Shown here: piece after piece, positions 37,219 to 46,164 of the stretch
Position numbering within the stretch: the first letter of the stretch is position 1
Layout: each line of letters starts with the position of its first letter
DNA from: Candidatus Nanopelagicaceae bacterium
Lineage (GTDB): Bacteria; Actinomycetota; Actinomycetes; Nanopelagicales; Nanopelagicaceae
Direction of reading: 5' to 3'
Assembly: GCA_030730425.1 (NCBI GenBank)
Contig: JANQVH010000031.1
Coordinates: 1-64,000, forward strand
Length of the DNA: 64,000 nucleotides
The notes under the pieces: model-generated
The model's input: only the letters and a program-made list of their open reading frames with translations
Database searches by the model: none
What the model was told of the DNA's origin: nothing
Translations under genes and position numbers: made by a program

Positions 37219-38188
37219 CAAAGAGGCTCGTGACAGAGCCATCTTCAAATACTTCGCGAATTGCTCTACCTAATAGCGGGGCTATGGAGAGAATTGTAAG
37301 AGTTGGAAATCTTGACTCCTCAGGTATCGGAAGAGTATTTACAACCACTACTTCTTTTACTCTGGAGTTAGCTAGGCGCTCTGCTGCAGGGCCTGAAAAT
37401 ACTGGATGAGTTGCAGCAACGATTACCTCTTTAGCTCCTGCGTCATAGAGAGCATCTATCGCTTTAGTTATGGTGCCAGCAGTATCAATCATGTCATCGA
37501 TAACTACGCAGGTCTGTCCTGAGACATCTCCGACTACGCGTCCTGTAATTGCTTCATTTGGAATTCTTGGATCACGTGTCTTATGTATGAAGGCGATCTG
37601 AGCTCCGCCCAATAAATCGCTCCATCTCTCTGCTACTCGCACTCGTCCTGAGTCTGGAGAGACGATAGTTAGCCTTGAGCGATCAACTTTTGAACCAACG
37701 TAATTTGCTAGAAGTGGTAGCGCAAATAAATGATCAACTGGACCATCAAAGAATCCTTGAATCTGTGAGGTGTGAAGATCAACAGTCATTAAACGATCAG
37801 CACCTGCTGTCTTAAATAGATCTGCCATTAAACGAGCAGATATCGGCTCTCTACCTCTATGTTTCTTATCTTGTCTGGCATAGCCATAGAAGGGGGCGAT
37901 AACAGTAATTCGCTTAGCTGATGCTCTCTTAAGCGCATCAACCATTATTAGTTGTTCCATGATCTGTTTATTTACTGGAGTGGTATGGCTTTGAATTACA
38001 AAGGCATCACAGCCGCGAACGCTCTCTTCAAATCTAATAAATATTTCACCATTGGCAAAGTCATAAGCAGATGTTGGGGTAATTGGAATACCAAGTTCTA
38101 ATGCAACCTCATCGGCTAATTCAGGGTATCCACGTCCGGTAAAGAGGCGGAGACGTTTTTCGGAGCTGAGACGTAGTTCGTTACTCAT
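37205..38188 (-). CDS. prs: ribose-phosphate pyrophosphokinase
   Basis: Prs makes PRPP from ribose 5-phosphate and ATP for nucleotide, His and Trp synthesis. 327 residues with LFTGRGYPELADEVA, FANGEIFIRFEESVRG, YGYARQDKKHRGREPISARL (ATP/catalytic flap), TVDLHTSQIQGFFDGPVDHL, VSPDSGRVRVAERW and the PRPP loop VVIDDMIDTAGTI. The start overlaps the glmU stop by four bases; glmU-prs is a conserved pair. Confidence 0.96.
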   Translation of the reverse strand: MSNELRLSSEKRLRLFTGRGYPELADEVALELGIPITPTSAYDFANGEIFIRFEESVRGCDAFVIQSHTTPVNKQIMEQLIMVDALKRASAKRITVIAPFYGYARQDKKHRGREPISARLMADLFKTAGADRLMTVDLHTSQIQGFFDGPVDHLFALPLLANYVGSKVDRSRLTIVSPDSGRVRVAERWSDLLGGAQIAFIHKTRDPRIPNEAITGRVVGDVSGQTCVVIDDMIDTAGTITKAIDALYDAGAKEVIVAATHPVFSGPAAERLANSRVKEVVVVNTLPIPEESRFPTLTILSIAPLLGRAIREVFEDGSVTSLFDGHS

Positions 38189-39606
38189 TTCGACCCTTCT
38201 TTCTTGGCTGCCGCTTCTGCTGACTTACTGCCTTTTCTCTTCTTTAAGACCCAGCCGAGGATATTGGATTGTCGAGCTCTTCCTATCCCTAGCGCTCCTG
38301 CTGGAACATCTTCGGTAATTACCGATCCAGCTGCTGTGTATGCGCCATCGCCAATACTTACTGGCGCTACCAACATTGAATCACTACCGATTCTTACATG
38401 ATCGCCAATAACAGTCTGGTGTTTTTCAACTCCGTCATAGTTAACAATCACAGTTGCAGCGCCAATATTTGTCTGCATTCCAATACTTGCATCACCAACA
38501 TATGAAAGATGTGGAACTTTAGATCCCGCTCCGATTGTTGAATTCTTTATCTCGACAAATGAGCCAACTCGAACCTGCTCTGAGAGCACTGTTCCACTAC
38601 GAATATGTGTATATGGGCCAACTTGGGCAGATTCTCCAATTTTCGAGCTCTCACAATGTGATTCAAATACTCGCGCCATCGCGCCTACCTCACAATTAAT
38701 CAAGGTAGTTCTTGGTCCGATAACAGCTGCTCTTCCAATCTTTGTGCTGCCCTTAATCGCGCTACCTGGCTCAATAGTCACATCAATATCAATTTCACTT
38801 GTTATATCAATCCAAGTACTCATGGGATCTGTGATTGTCACTCCACTTTGCATTAATGCATCGCAAATTCGAGCATTCATAATAAAACCAGCCTGAGAGA
38901 GCTGGGAGCGATCATTAATCCCTAAAATCTCAGTGAAATCTGGAGTTTCAAAGGCTGAGACTTTCTTGCCCTCAGACTTTAAGATGCCAATCACATCAGT
39001 TAGATACTCTTCTTGCTGCGCGTTACTTTTACTTACTTTACTTAGCGCAGCTATTAAATCTATAGCGGCAAAAATATAGACCCCTGAATTAATCTCAGAG
39101 GTCTGCTTTTGAAGCTCTGTGGCATCTTTTTCTTCAACTATCTCTGCCAAATCTCCATTTGCTTCTCGCAATACTCGACCGTATCCACTCGGATCAGGCA
39201 TGTGGGTGGTCAATACAGTGGCGCTGGCTCCAGTTGAGCCATGGTCTTTAAGTAATTCTCTAAGTGTTGCGCTAGTTAGAAGTGGCGTATCACCGGCGCA
39301 GATTAATACTGTTCCAGATGAGTTGTGGCCAGCTAGCGCGAGTTTTACAGCATGGCCAGTTCCGCCGCGAATCTCTTGATAGATAGTTTTAGCACTTGGT
39401 GAAATATCACTTAGATGTTGGATTACATCCTCTTTATCTGCTCCAACTACAACTCTTAGCTCTCTAGCTGCTAATGGCTCAACTGCTCTGATGACATGTG
39501 CGATTAAAGATCTACCTGCAATTTCATGGAGAACTTTGGCGCGAGAGGATTTCATCCGTTTGCCCTCGCCAGCAGCGAGAAGTATTGCGAGATCCAGCTG
39601 GTTCAA
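38185..39606 (-). CDS. glmU: bifunctional GlmU (UDP-GlcNAc pyrophosphorylase / GlcN-1-P acetyltransferase)
   Basis: GlmU makes UDP-GlcNAc for peptidoglycan. The N-terminal uridyltransferase has ILLAAGEGKRMKSSRAKVLHEIAG, IRGGTGHAVKLA, LICAGDTPLL and INSGVYIF. The C-terminal left-handed beta helix has repeated hexapeptides, SFVEIKNSTIG, PHLSYVGDASIG, NIGAATVIVNYDG and SDSMLVAPVSIGDGAYTAAGSVI. The frame is open to 39717, inside the tRNA-Gln gene; TTG 39606 preceded by AGAGGTGGGGAG gives a normal 473 residues. A TAGAAT -10 at 39640-39635 fits a short leader. Confidence 0.93.
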   Translation of the reverse strand: MNQLDLAILLAAGEGKRMKSSRAKVLHEIAGRSLIAHVIRAVEPLAARELRVVVGADKEDVIQHLSDISPSAKTIYQEIRGGTGHAVKLALAGHNSSGTVLICAGDTPLLTSATLRELLKDHGSTGASATVLTTHMPDPSGYGRVLREANGDLAEIVEEKDATELQKQTSEINSGVYIFAAIDLIAALSKVSKSNAQQEEYLTDVIGILKSEGKKVSAFETPDFTEILGINDRSQLSQAGFIMNARICDALMQSGVTITDPMSTWIDITSEIDIDVTIEPGSAIKGSTKIGRAAVIGPRTTLINCEVGAMARVFESHCESSKIGESAQVGPYTHIRSGTVLSEQVRVGSFVEIKNSTIGAGSKVPHLSYVGDASIGMQTNIGAATVIVNYDGVEKHQTVIGDHVRIGSDSMLVAPVSIGDGAYTAAGSVITEDVPAGALGIGRARQSNILGWVLKKRKGSKSAEAAAKKEGSK

Positions 39607-39675
39607 CTCCCCACCTCTCTGCGCTCCTGGCCCTATTCTATTTAATTTTCGACCTATCTCTTTCCCGCTTAATGC

Positions 39676-39750
39676 TGGCTCCTCCACCAGGTATCGATCC
39701 TGGACCCTGGGCTTCAAAGGCCCATGTGCTAGCCACTACACAATGGAGGA
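39676..39750 (-). tRNA. tRNA-Gln (anticodon TTG)
   Basis: The acceptor TCCTCCA pairs with TGGAGGA, G73 is present and CCA is encoded. The anticodon stem TGGGC/GCCCA encloses CTTTGAA, so 34-36 is TTG for glutamine. The T arm is CCAGG-ATCGATA-CCTGG. It lies between ispE and glmU, the usual position in actinobacteria. Confidence 0.95.
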
Positions 39751-39797
39751 ACCTGAATTCTATTGCCTCAGGCTCAATGCTCCATAACTCCTGATTT

Positions 39798-40712
39798 TTA
39801 TAGGCTCTCAATCACCCGAGCTCCAGGCACTGGCCCAGATGCTCTAACCACATTACCCACTACTCCGCTTGAGGTCAGAGCGACAACAAGATCTAGCGCA
39901 TGATCTTCATGCTCTGCCAAAAATGCCACGCTAGGACCTGAGCCAGAGACAATTCCACCGAGGGCGCCATAATCCAGACCAACATCAAGAATTAGACGAA
40001 GCGCTGGTTTTAGCGAACATGCTGCTGCTTGCAGATCATTACTTAGCGCTTTACCAAGTTTATTACTATCTCCAGCGCTGAGGGCTTGGAGAAGCGCATC
40101 GCTAATTTGTGGCGGAGCAACTTGCAAACCTTCACGGAGGCGATCGCATTCACTATAAACCGCAGGCGTTGATAATCCAGAGCTAGAGAGAGCAAGAACC
40201 CAACTATATGTTCCTCTAGAAAGTACTGGAGTTATCTGATCTCCCTTGCCTGTTCCGATTGCCGTTCCACCAGAGATAGTAAATGGAACATCTGCTCCAA
40301 GTTCTGCTCCGATTTTTTCCATATCGTTTCGTTTCAGACCAAGATTAAAAAGAGCATCCATTCCAACTATTGCTGCCCCTGCATTAGCACTTCCGCCAGC
40401 CATACCACCAGCTATTGGAATTTCCTTTGTTAAGGTAATAGTTATTCCATCTGAGATATCAAATTTCTTACGCATTAGCTCAACAGCTTTAGCAGCTAAA
40501 TTCTCTTTATCTAGCGGCAGATGATTATTTGTTTTAGCTGTAGATTGAACATGTACTAGACCATCATCATTTAATTCAACTTTTACATCATCAAAGATAG
40601 AGACTGCTTGAAATACTGTTGCTACTGGATGAAATCCATCTTTTTGCAGCGGCCCAACTGAGAGCTGAAGATTAATCTTTCCTGGAACTCGAACCAGAAC
40701 ATGGGCGCTCAT
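39798..40712 (-). CDS. ispE: 4-diphosphocytidyl-2-C-methyl-D-erythritol kinase
   Basis: IspE phosphorylates CDP-ME in the MEP pathway. The 304-residue GHMP kinase has VRVPGKINLQLSVGPLQKDGFHPVATVFQAV, the ATP loop EIPIAGGMAGGSANAGAAIVGM, ADVPFTISGGTAIGTGKGD and a C-terminal GALGGIVSGSGPSVAFL. It follows rsmA by 26 bp with no clear Shine-Dalgarno. It shares a pathway with ispH and supplies precursors used by uppS. Confidence 0.95.
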   Translation of the reverse strand: MSAHVLVRVPGKINLQLSVGPLQKDGFHPVATVFQAVSIFDDVKVELNDDGLVHVQSTAKTNNHLPLDKENLAAKAVELMRKKFDISDGITITLTKEIPIAGGMAGGSANAGAAIVGMDALFNLGLKRNDMEKIGAELGADVPFTISGGTAIGTGKGDQITPVLSRGTYSWVLALSSSGLSTPAVYSECDRLREGLQVAPPQISDALLQALSAGDSNKLGKALSNDLQAAACSLKPALRLILDVGLDYGALGGIVSGSGPSVAFLAEHEDHALDLVVALTSSGVVGNVVRASGPVPGARVIESL

Positions 40713-40738
40713 GTGGTGAGGGTATTACTACAGCGCTA

Positions 40739-41584
40739 TTAACGCCTATCTAATTGGCGAGCAATTGCCAGAAAGTCATCAATAGTTAGCGCTTCTCCTC
40801 GAATAGTTGGCTCAATTCCTGAAGCAATTAGTAGCTGCTCAGCCTGGGCTGATCCCCCTGCAAGATCTGCATAAATTGAGCGAAGCATCTTTCGTCTCTG
40901 CCCAAATGCGCGATCAACTAGTTCAAAGGTGAGCTTTCTTAGAGTTTCATCGCCTAAAGGTTTATGCCTTGTGAATTTCACTAAAGAGGAGTCAACCTTG
41001 GGAACTGGCCAAAAAATTGAACGGGAAACTGAATCTGCTAATTGCAGATCTGCCCACCAAGCAGCCTTAGCGCTAGGGACTCCATAGATTTTGCTGCCCG
41101 GCTTTGCTGCCAGTCTCTCTGCTACCTCACTTTGAACCATAACAATTCCTGAAGTAATAGATTCAAACTTTTCAAGAAAGGTCAATAAAACGGGCACTGA
41201 GATGTTGTAAGGAAGATTTGCTACTAACTTATCTGGCCTGCCAGCGATTTCATCTACCTCCATGGCATCAGCATTAATTATTACTAGATCTTTCAAACTT
41301 GCTCCATGAGACTTAGCCGTTATCTCTAATTGATCTGCTAGACGTTTATCTATCTCAATTGCTGTTACTTTATCGCTGGCTTGTAGCAGAGCTAGAGTTA
41401 GAGAACCAAGGCCTGGGCCTATTTCAACTACATGATCACTAGATGTAATTCCTGCTAAACGAACAATTTTTTGACAGGTATTACTATCAATTACAAAATT
41501 TTGACCTAGTGATTTTGTGGGGCGAAGATCTAAGGATTCGGCAATCTGTCTGATCTCACCTGCGCCAAGTAATGTGATACTCAT
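40739..41584 (-). CDS. rsmA: 16S rRNA dimethyladenosine transferase RsmA/KsgA
   Basis: It dimethylates two adjacent adenines near the 3' end of 16S rRNA. 281 residues with SLGQNFVIDSNTCQKIVRLAG, VVEIGPGLGSLTLALLQ (SAM motif I), VTAIEIDKRLADQL, INADAMEVD, ANLPYNISVPVLL (catalytic NLPY) and FGQRRKMLRSI. The start overlaps the tatD stop by four bases. In mycobacteria rpfB lies between these two genes; here it is absent. Confidence 0.96.
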   Translation of the reverse strand: MSITLLGAGEIRQIAESLDLRPTKSLGQNFVIDSNTCQKIVRLAGITSSDHVVEIGPGLGSLTLALLQASDKVTAIEIDKRLADQLEITAKSHGASLKDLVIINADAMEVDEIAGRPDKLVANLPYNISVPVLLTFLEKFESITSGIVMVQSEVAERLAAKPGSKIYGVPSAKAAWWADLQLADSVSRSIFWPVPKVDSSLVKFTRHKPLGDETLRKLTFELVDRAFGQRRKMLRSIYADLAGGSAQAEQLLIASGIEPTIRGEALTIDDFLAIARQLDRR

Positions 41585-42441
41585 CTAAGAAATGATCCAA
41601 ATACGCGCTCTGCATTATTACTAATTGCTCTGGTAAGAGTTGTTAGATCCTCCCCCCTTCGCTCTGAGATAAAGCGCAAGATATGTGGGATTTGAGCTGG
41701 AGTGTTATGAGCTCCTCTATTTGGAGTTGGAGTTAGAAAGGGAGCATCAGTTTCAACTAGCAAGTTTTCCAGCGGCACATGCATTAGCGCCTCATGAAGA
41801 AGTGGGGCATTTTTAAAGGTAACAGTTCCTGAGAAAGAGAGTAGATAGCCCTTAGCAACGCACTCCTTTGCCATCTCAGCATCTCCAGAGAAAGAGTGAA
41901 AAACAGTATGAGTTGGCGCTCCTACTTCATCTAGAAGATCTAATACAGCTCGGTGAGAGTCACGATCATGAATCATAAGAGCTTTCTTATGGGCTTTAGC
42001 AATTTCAATATGCTTTTTAAATGAGTACTTTTGTTTATCTCTAAGGCTCTCCTCGGTTCGAAAGAAGTCCATCCCAGTTTCGCCAATTGCGCAGACTCTT
42101 TTTTCACCAGCTAACCTATTGATTTCCTCTAAATCAGATTCAAGATCTTCAATTAATGGAGCATCGTTGGGATGAAGCGCAACAGCTGCTAAGACCTGAG
42201 TATTGAACTTATTGGCACAATCAACTGACCATTGAGATTCCTTAACAGAGATACCAACTTGAACCACTCGATCAATGCCAACGCTTCTTGCATCATCTAA
42301 GACTTTCTTAACATCATCATGATCGGCTGCGGCGCCAGTTACTATCTCAAGGTGAGCATGAGAATCCACACAAGTGGTGGGTAGGGGTTCTGGAAGTGGG
42401 GCAGCTCTGCGATCACCTTCGCGATTATTTCGATCAGCCAT
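41581..42441 (-). CDS. tatD: TatD family metal-dependent hydrolase/DNase
   Basis: The 286-residue TIM-barrel amidohydrolase-fold protein has metal ligands in CVDSHAHLEI, AIGETGMDFFRTEE, LMIHDRDSHRAVL, HTVFHSFSGDAEMAKECV and LLVETDAPFLTP. TatD proteins have 3'-5' exonuclease activity linked to DNA quality control. It has a polar N-terminal extension (RNNREGDRRAAPLPEP). It is 12 bp after metG and coupled to rsmA. Confidence 0.93.
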   Translation of the reverse strand: MADRNNREGDRRAAPLPEPLPTTCVDSHAHLEIVTGAAADHDDVKKVLDDARSVGIDRVVQVGISVKESQWSVDCANKFNTQVLAAVALHPNDAPLIEDLESDLEEINRLAGEKRVCAIGETGMDFFRTEESLRDKQKYSFKKHIEIAKAHKKALMIHDRDSHRAVLDLLDEVGAPTHTVFHSFSGDAEMAKECVAKGYLLSFSGTVTFKNAPLLHEALMHVPLENLLVETDAPFLTPTPNRGAHNTPAQIPHILRFISERRGEDLTTLTRAISNNAERVFGSFLR

Positions 42442-42453
42442 TTGCTAAGTTTT

Positions 42454-44019
42454 TTAACTCTCTAAATCTGGAAGACGAGGAAAGAGAATATCCCCTTTAA
42501 TTATTTTGCTTCCACCCTTTAGCTGTCCCCACTTCGCAACATCTGCAATTTTCTGTGAGGAAATTGGCCCAAGTGAGCTCTCAGCGCCTAGATAAGACCA
42601 TAACTTGCTAGTTGATAGCGGCATCACTGGATGGAGCAGAATTGCAAGGGCTCTTAAAGATTCTGCAGTGTTATATAAAATTGCATCAAGATCGCTTTTT
42701 TTGCTCTCATCTTTAGCAACTACCCAAGGCTGTTGAATCGTTACATAACCATTAACGACCTTACAGAAATCCATAATGGAATTTATTCCACCTTGAAAAT
42801 CTAGGGCCACAATTGCTTTATCTGCGCTCTCAACTGTCTTTGATAGCGCGCTTGCTAGCTCTTCATCTTTTGCTGGATTTGGCAGAATGCCATCGCAATA
42901 CTTCTCAACCATTGCTGCAAGGCGTGAGGCTAGATTTCCAAAGTCATTTGCCAGCTCACTTGTGTAGCGGGCAGCCATATCCTCCCAAGAAAATGAGCCA
43001 TCACTTCCAAAAGGTATGGCTCTCATAAAGTAATAACGAAAGGCATCAACGCCAAAGTGATCTGTGATGTCTGAAGGGGCGATGCCAGTTAATTTACTCT
43101 TGCTCATCTTCTCGCCCCCAACTAAGAGCCAGCCATGGGCAAATACTTTCTTTGGCAGAGCAAGCTTTGCAGCCATAAGCATTGCAGGCCAGATAACAGC
43201 ATGAAAGCGGAGGATGTCTTTTCCGACTAGGTGAACATCAGCAGGCCAAGTCTTTTCAAAGAATTTACCACCATCACTTGATGGATCATCAGTTAAGCCA
43301 ACTGCTGTTGCATAATTTAAAAGCGCATCAAACCAAACATAAACAACTTGCTTATCATCCCAAGGAACTCTTACTCCCCAATCAAAAGTTGAGCGAGATA
43401 CCGATAGATCTGAAACTCCACCTTCAAGAAATGAAATTACTTCATTTCGAGCACTCTCTGGCTGGCAACTTTCAGGGTTTTTCTTGTAGTGCTCAAGAAG
43501 TGGGGCGGCAAACTCTGATAACTTGAAAAACCAGTTTGTCTCGCTAAGCATTTCAACCGGCTTTGAGTGAATTTTACAATTTCCCTCAATTAGATCTCCA
43601 GGTAATTTAAATTCTTCACAGCCAACGCAATAAGGGCCTTCATATTTGCCTTCATAGATATAACCCTGCTCCATCAATCCTTGGAGAAACTTCTGAACTC
43701 TCTTTGTATGTCTTGCTTCAGTAGTGCGAATGAAGTCATCGTTAGCTATCTCTAAATGCTTCCAGACTGGCTTCCATTCCTGCTCAACTAAACGATCACA
43801 CCACTGTTGCGGCGCAGTGTTATTAGCTTCAGCTGTGCGCATAACTTTCTGGCCATGCTCATCAGTTCCGGTAAGAAACCAGACTGATTCACCTCTCTGT
43901 CTGTGCCAGCGAGTTAATAAGTCACCAGCCACAGTTGTGTAGGCATGCCCGATATGAGGGGCATCATTAACATAATAAATAGGCGTAGTCAGATAGAAAG
44001 ATTTCCCGGTATCTGACAT
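42454..44019 (-). CDS. metG: methionyl-tRNA synthetase
   Basis: 521 residues. Class I synthetase with the HIGH-type signature TPIYYVNDAPHIGHAYTT, a zinc knuckle CVGCEEFKLPGDLIEGNC, and KMSKS in GGEKMSKSKL. An anticodon-binding helical domain follows (ELANDFGNLASRLA, NGYVTIQQPWVVAKD). It lacks the C-terminal EMAP/Trbp111 tRNA-binding domain, the common short form. It stands upstream of tatD-rsmA-ispE in one run and is followed, on its 5' side, by rsmI on the same strand. Confidence 0.96.
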   Translation of the reverse strand: MSDTGKSFYLTTPIYYVNDAPHIGHAYTTVAGDLLTRWHRQRGESVWFLTGTDEHGQKVMRTAEANNTAPQQWCDRLVEQEWKPVWKHLEIANDDFIRTTEARHTKRVQKFLQGLMEQGYIYEGKYEGPYCVGCEEFKLPGDLIEGNCKIHSKPVEMLSETNWFFKLSEFAAPLLEHYKKNPESCQPESARNEVISFLEGGVSDLSVSRSTFDWGVRVPWDDKQVVYVWFDALLNYATAVGLTDDPSSDGGKFFEKTWPADVHLVGKDILRFHAVIWPAMLMAAKLALPKKVFAHGWLLVGGEKMSKSKLTGIAPSDITDHFGVDAFRYYFMRAIPFGSDGSFSWEDMAARYTSELANDFGNLASRLAAMVEKYCDGILPNPAKDEELASALSKTVESADKAIVALDFQGGINSIMDFCKVVNGYVTIQQPWVVAKDESKKSDLDAILYNTAESLRALAILLHPVMPLSTSKLWSYLGAESSLGPISSQKIADVAKWGQLKGGSKIIKGDILFPRLPDLES

Positions 44020-44033
44020 GGGCTAAATTCTAT

Positions 44034-44867
44034 CTACTTCTGTTCCACCATGATGTCAAAGACTTTTCGCTTGCGTATGCGAAGCTCTTTGGCAGTTAAG
44101 GCAATTGCCTCCTTGCGGGTGATACCCGATGCTTCATAGCGTGAAACGGTTTCAACTACATCCTGATCACTTACTACTTGCTCACTTGGATCATAGGGGG
44201 CAATAACTATGGTGAATTCACCAAGCATTTCTTTACTTTCAGACCAGCTGAGTAATTCTGTTAGTTCGCCGCGCACTACCTCTTCATAAGTCTTAGTTAG
44301 TTCGCGGCAGATAGCTGCTTGTCTATTTGGACCAAAGCTCTTAATCATTGATTGAAGTGATTCACTAATTCGATGTGGCGCTTCAAAGACAATCAGAGTT
44401 CGAGTCTCCATAGCGCGGTCTTCAAAGAATTGATCACGTGCGCCAGAACTTCTTGGCACAAAACCATCAAATGCAAATGAATCACTGGCAAGGCCAGAGA
44501 TAGCAAGCGCTGCTAGTGGAGCGCTTGGACCTGGAATCACTGAGACTTTAAATCCCTTATCGATTGCCATTCTCACTGCTCTATATCCAGGATCACTAAC
44601 TGATGGCATCCCTGCATCACTTACTAGTAAAACTTGGCGCCCTGATGCTAAATGATTTGCTACCTCATCAAGTCGCGAGATTTCATTTCCTTCAAAGAAT
44701 GAGAGAACCTCTGCAGCGCAATCAATTTCAAGGTCTTTGCAGAGGCGGCTAAACCTGCGTGAATCTTCTGCAAGAACTACATCCGCACTTGAAATAGCTG
44801 CCTTTAATCTCGTCGATGCATCACCGATGTTTCCAAGGGGCACCCCAGCCAGAATCAACTCGCTCAC
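44034..44867 (-). CDS. rsmI: 16S rRNA (cytidine-1402 2'-O) methyltransferase RsmI
   Basis: The tetrapyrrole-methylase-fold RNA methyltransferase has LILAGVPLGNIGDASTRLKAAI, VVLAEDSRRFSRLC, LVSDAGMPSVSDPGYRAVR, VIPGPSAPLAALAISGL and FEAPHRISESL. The frame is open to 44933 and would swallow the divergent pmt start. GTG 44867 (277 residues) has CATAAT six bases upstream (then GAGGCA), a near-consensus leaderless promoter, and begins right before the conserved LILAG. It sits 14 bp upstream of metG. Confidence 0.92.
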   Translation of the reverse strand: MSELILAGVPLGNIGDASTRLKAAISSADVVLAEDSRRFSRLCKDLEIDCAAEVLSFFEGNEISRLDEVANHLASGRQVLLVSDAGMPSVSDPGYRAVRMAIDKGFKVSVIPGPSAPLAALAISGLASDSFAFDGFVPRSSGARDQFFEDRAMETRTLIVFEAPHRISESLQSMIKSFGPNRQAAICRELTKTYEEVVRGELTELLSWSESKEMLGEFTIVIAPYDPSEQVVSDQDVVETVSRYEASGITRKEAIALTAKELRIRKRKVFDIMVEQK

Positions 44868-44901
44868 TGCCTCATTATGGCCCTTAGTATCCTTATCCAT
44901 C

Positions 44902-46164
44902 ATGAGTGCCTTAAAAGCTAGGCCGACTTTCAACTATCGCAATCAGATCGCACTGGCGCTTATTTTATTATTTGCAGCAATTACACGCTTTGCCAATTTA
45001 GGCCGGCCCAATGAGTTGGTTTTCGATGAGGTTTATTACGTAGATGGCGCTAGAGACTTCCTTGCCTATGGGGTAGAAAGCCAATCAGGTGAAGCAGAGT
45101 TTGTGGTCCATCCACCGCTAGGCAAGTGGTTAATTGCTATAGGAATTCAAATTTTCGGTGACAACCCCTTTGGATGGCGATTTAGCGCAGCTTTGTTTGG
45201 CCTTGCTTCCGTAGCTCTCATCTATTTAATTACACAATCTTTGTTTAAATCTAATTTTTTAAGTCTAGCTGCCACAGCCCTGATCTCACTTGATGGATTA
45301 CATCTTGTAATGTCAAGAACTGCGCTACTAGATATATTCTTGTCTTTCTTTATCTTGCTCACTTTTTATCTAGTGATTAAAGAAGAGTATTGGCAAGCAG
45401 GCATAGCCATAGGATTAGCACTTGCAACTAAGTGGAGTGCGCTCTATCTCTTAATAGCACTCATTCTTTTCTTACTCATCTATAAGCGAACATATATAAA
45501 AACTTCAGTACAATTTATAGTTCTGCCAGTATCGATATATTTAATTACTTGGAGTGGTTGGTTTATAAGTGATATTGGATGGAAGAGAGATTCAGCAAGT
45601 AATTCTCTACTATCGCTCTTTAATTATCATCGCGAGATACTTAATTTTCATACCAATCTAAAAACTAATCATCCATATGAAGCAAGTCCTTGGAATTGGT
45701 TGATTCTTGGTAGACCAACATCTTTCTTCTATGCAACCCCAAAACAGTGTGGTCAAGAAAGTTGCTCACAAGAAGTACTTGCTCTAGGAACTCCAACGCT
45801 CTGGTGGCTAGGTTTTTTCTCAATCTTTATTACTTTGGGTTATTTCATATATCGAAGAGAATTAAACGCTGGACTCATTCTGCTCTTTCTATTTGCTAAT
45901 TACCTTCCTTGGATTGCATTTCCAGAGAGAACTACCTTCTACTTCTACTCCATAGCCTTTGAGCCCTACTTAATCTTGGCTTTGATTTATGTCATGTCAA
46001 AAGCGCTAGAAAATCAGGAGTTAAGGGGGGTTAGGAAGAAGTATGCCCTGGTAACTATTGGCTTAATAGGCCTTACTTTTGCCTACTTTTTGCCGCTCTA
46101 TGTTGGATCAGTTTTGCCATACCAAGATTGGTATGGGCGAATGTGGTTTCCTAGTTGGATTTAA
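44902..46164 (+). CDS. pmt: protein O-mannosyltransferase (Pmt, GT39)
   Basis: This polytopic GT-C enzyme uses polyprenyl-phosphate-mannose to mannosylate secreted proteins. The 420-residue protein has the catalytic acidic motif FDEVYYVDGARDF in the first loop and HPPLGKWLIAIG. MSRTALLDIFLSFFILL, ALATKWSALYLLIALILF and about ten helices follow. The start is ATG 44902 (MSALKARPTF); the frame is open to 44737 across rsmI. TATCCT is eight bases upstream. Adjacency to rsmI matches the mycobacterial locus. The polyprenyl carrier would come from enzymes such as UppS. Confidence 0.92.
   Translation: MSALKARPTFNYRNQIALALILLFAAITRFANLGRPNELVFDEVYYVDGARDFLAYGVESQSGEAEFVVHPPLGKWLIAIGIQIFGDNPFGWRFSAALFGLASVALIYLITQSLFKSNFLSLAATALISLDGLHLVMSRTALLDIFLSFFILLTFYLVIKEEYWQAGIAIGLALATKWSALYLLIALILFLLIYKRTYIKTSVQFIVLPVSIYLITWSGWFISDIGWKRDSASNSLLSLFNYHREILNFHTNLKTNHPYEASPWNWLILGRPTSFFYATPKQCGQESCSQEVLALGTPTLWWLGFFSIFITLGYFIYRRELNAGLILLFLFANYLPWIAFPERTTFYFYSIAFEPYLILALIYVMSKALENQELRGVRKKYALVTIGLIGLTFAYFLPLYVGSVLPYQDWYGRMWFPSWI

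Noticed and set aside
39607-39717. N-terminal extension of GlmU into the tRNA-Gln
   Set aside because: It translates tRNA sequence. TTG 39606 with a good ribosome binding site gives the normal length.
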